64,000 nt of DNA from Bog-473 sp963838835 (lineage in GTDB: Bacteria; Actinomycetota; Acidimicrobiia; Acidimicrobiales; RAAP-2), in contig CAWITA010000016.1 of the NCBI GenBank assembly GCA_963838835.1, positions 642,118 through 706,117 of the forward strand. Direction: 5' to 3'. Of this stretch, positions 63,950 to 64,000 are shown piece after piece. Positions within the stretch are counted from its first letter, which is position 1, and every line of letters starts with the position of its first letter. The position numbers and the translations under genes were made by a program. The notes beneath the pieces were generated by a model. The model did not search any database and was not told where the DNA came from. It saw only the letters and a program-made list of their open reading frames with translations.

Positions 63950-64000
63950 ATGAGTCCTCCCAACGGCGTGTCGATGACTCGTGCGGAGATGCTCGAAGCG
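63950..64000 (+). CDS. Start of a gene cut by the window edge
   Basis: Seventeen codons read MSPPNGVSMTRAEMLEA from an ATG 9 bp after the TetR stop. An inner ATG (MTRAEMLEA) is an alternative. Too short to identify; the spacing suggests cotranscription with the TetR-type gene. Confidence 0.3.
   Translation, partial: MSPPNGVSMTRAEMLEA

Overview
The window is very GC-rich (visibly about 65-70 %) with frequent GTG starts and GTGA/ATGA stop-start overlaps. Gene content is actinobacterial: a rimO-pgsA-cinA-(...)-recA backbone, three F420-type luciferase-fold oxidoreductases, a LexA box of the actinobacterial type before recA, and PhoP-type direct repeats before a PhoP/MtrA-like regulator. I infer an actinobacterium, possibly Acidimicrobiia or a relative; the order-level guess rests on gene flavour only. 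There is no rRNA and no CRISPR array. Two tRNA genes are present (Ser-GCT, Lys-TTT), each next to tyrosine-recombinase sequence.

Layout. 0-2.8 kb: a small conserved protein, an APH-like kinase and a methyltransferase. 3.2-9.4 kb: an insertion-sequence pile-up. An IS4/IS701-like element (3193-5037, 5-bp target duplication) and an IS5-like element (5042-6627, 3-bp duplication, inserted inside the first element's duplication) abut an IS1380-like element (6634-8256, perfect 19-bp ends) and an IS110-like gene. All four transposases carry frameshifts; two elements carry passenger genes (a DUF6788-like protein and a SEC-C zinc protein). 9.4-12.8 kb: a small integrative element with integrase, small coupled ORFs and an excisionase-like protein beside tRNA-Ser. 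13-16.4 kb: rimO-pgsA-cinA. 16.4-22.3 kb: a PhoPR-like two-component system and two glycosyltransferases, with PhoP-like boxes before both the regulator and the first transferase. 22.5-27 kb: a solute-binding protein, a DUF2127 membrane protein, a macro-domain gene and two tandem exported paralogues. 27.2-28.4 kb: SOS box and recA. 28.5-44.6 kb: metabolic and secreted proteins (DUF4214-methyltransferase, DUF3048 lipoprotein, GH43, Tat-exported dimethylformamidase-like protein, acetyltransferase, SerB, hemolysin III, amidohydrolase, LLM oxidoreductases, crotonase, TAP-type hydrolase, GH78 remnant, dienelactone hydrolase).

44.6-57.6 kb is the most system-like region. A metallo-beta-lactamase hydrolase and a cyclic-nucleotide-binding protein lie divergent from a receiver-adenylyl cyclase fusion. 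That gene heads a run with a LolD/MacB-type ATPase, a large NarX-type histidine kinase, two response regulators on the other strand and an 863-residue FtsX-type permease. The receiver of the cyclase resembles the receiver of the neighbouring LuxR-type regulator, so one circuit may link phosphorelay, cyclic nucleotide and ABC transporter. 57.6-64 kb: a Thr-rich membrane protein, a broken AcyC-type cyclase/ATPase, an LLM oxidoreductase, tRNA-Lys with integrase debris, a diacylglycerol-kinase-like protein divergent from a DUF308 protein, and a TetR regulator.

Caution on quality: many genes that should be intact, including recA, are broken by single-base gains or losses, mostly in short homopolymers, especially between about 18.8 and 41.5 kb. 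I treat these as probable sequence errors but mark the genes as frameshifted.
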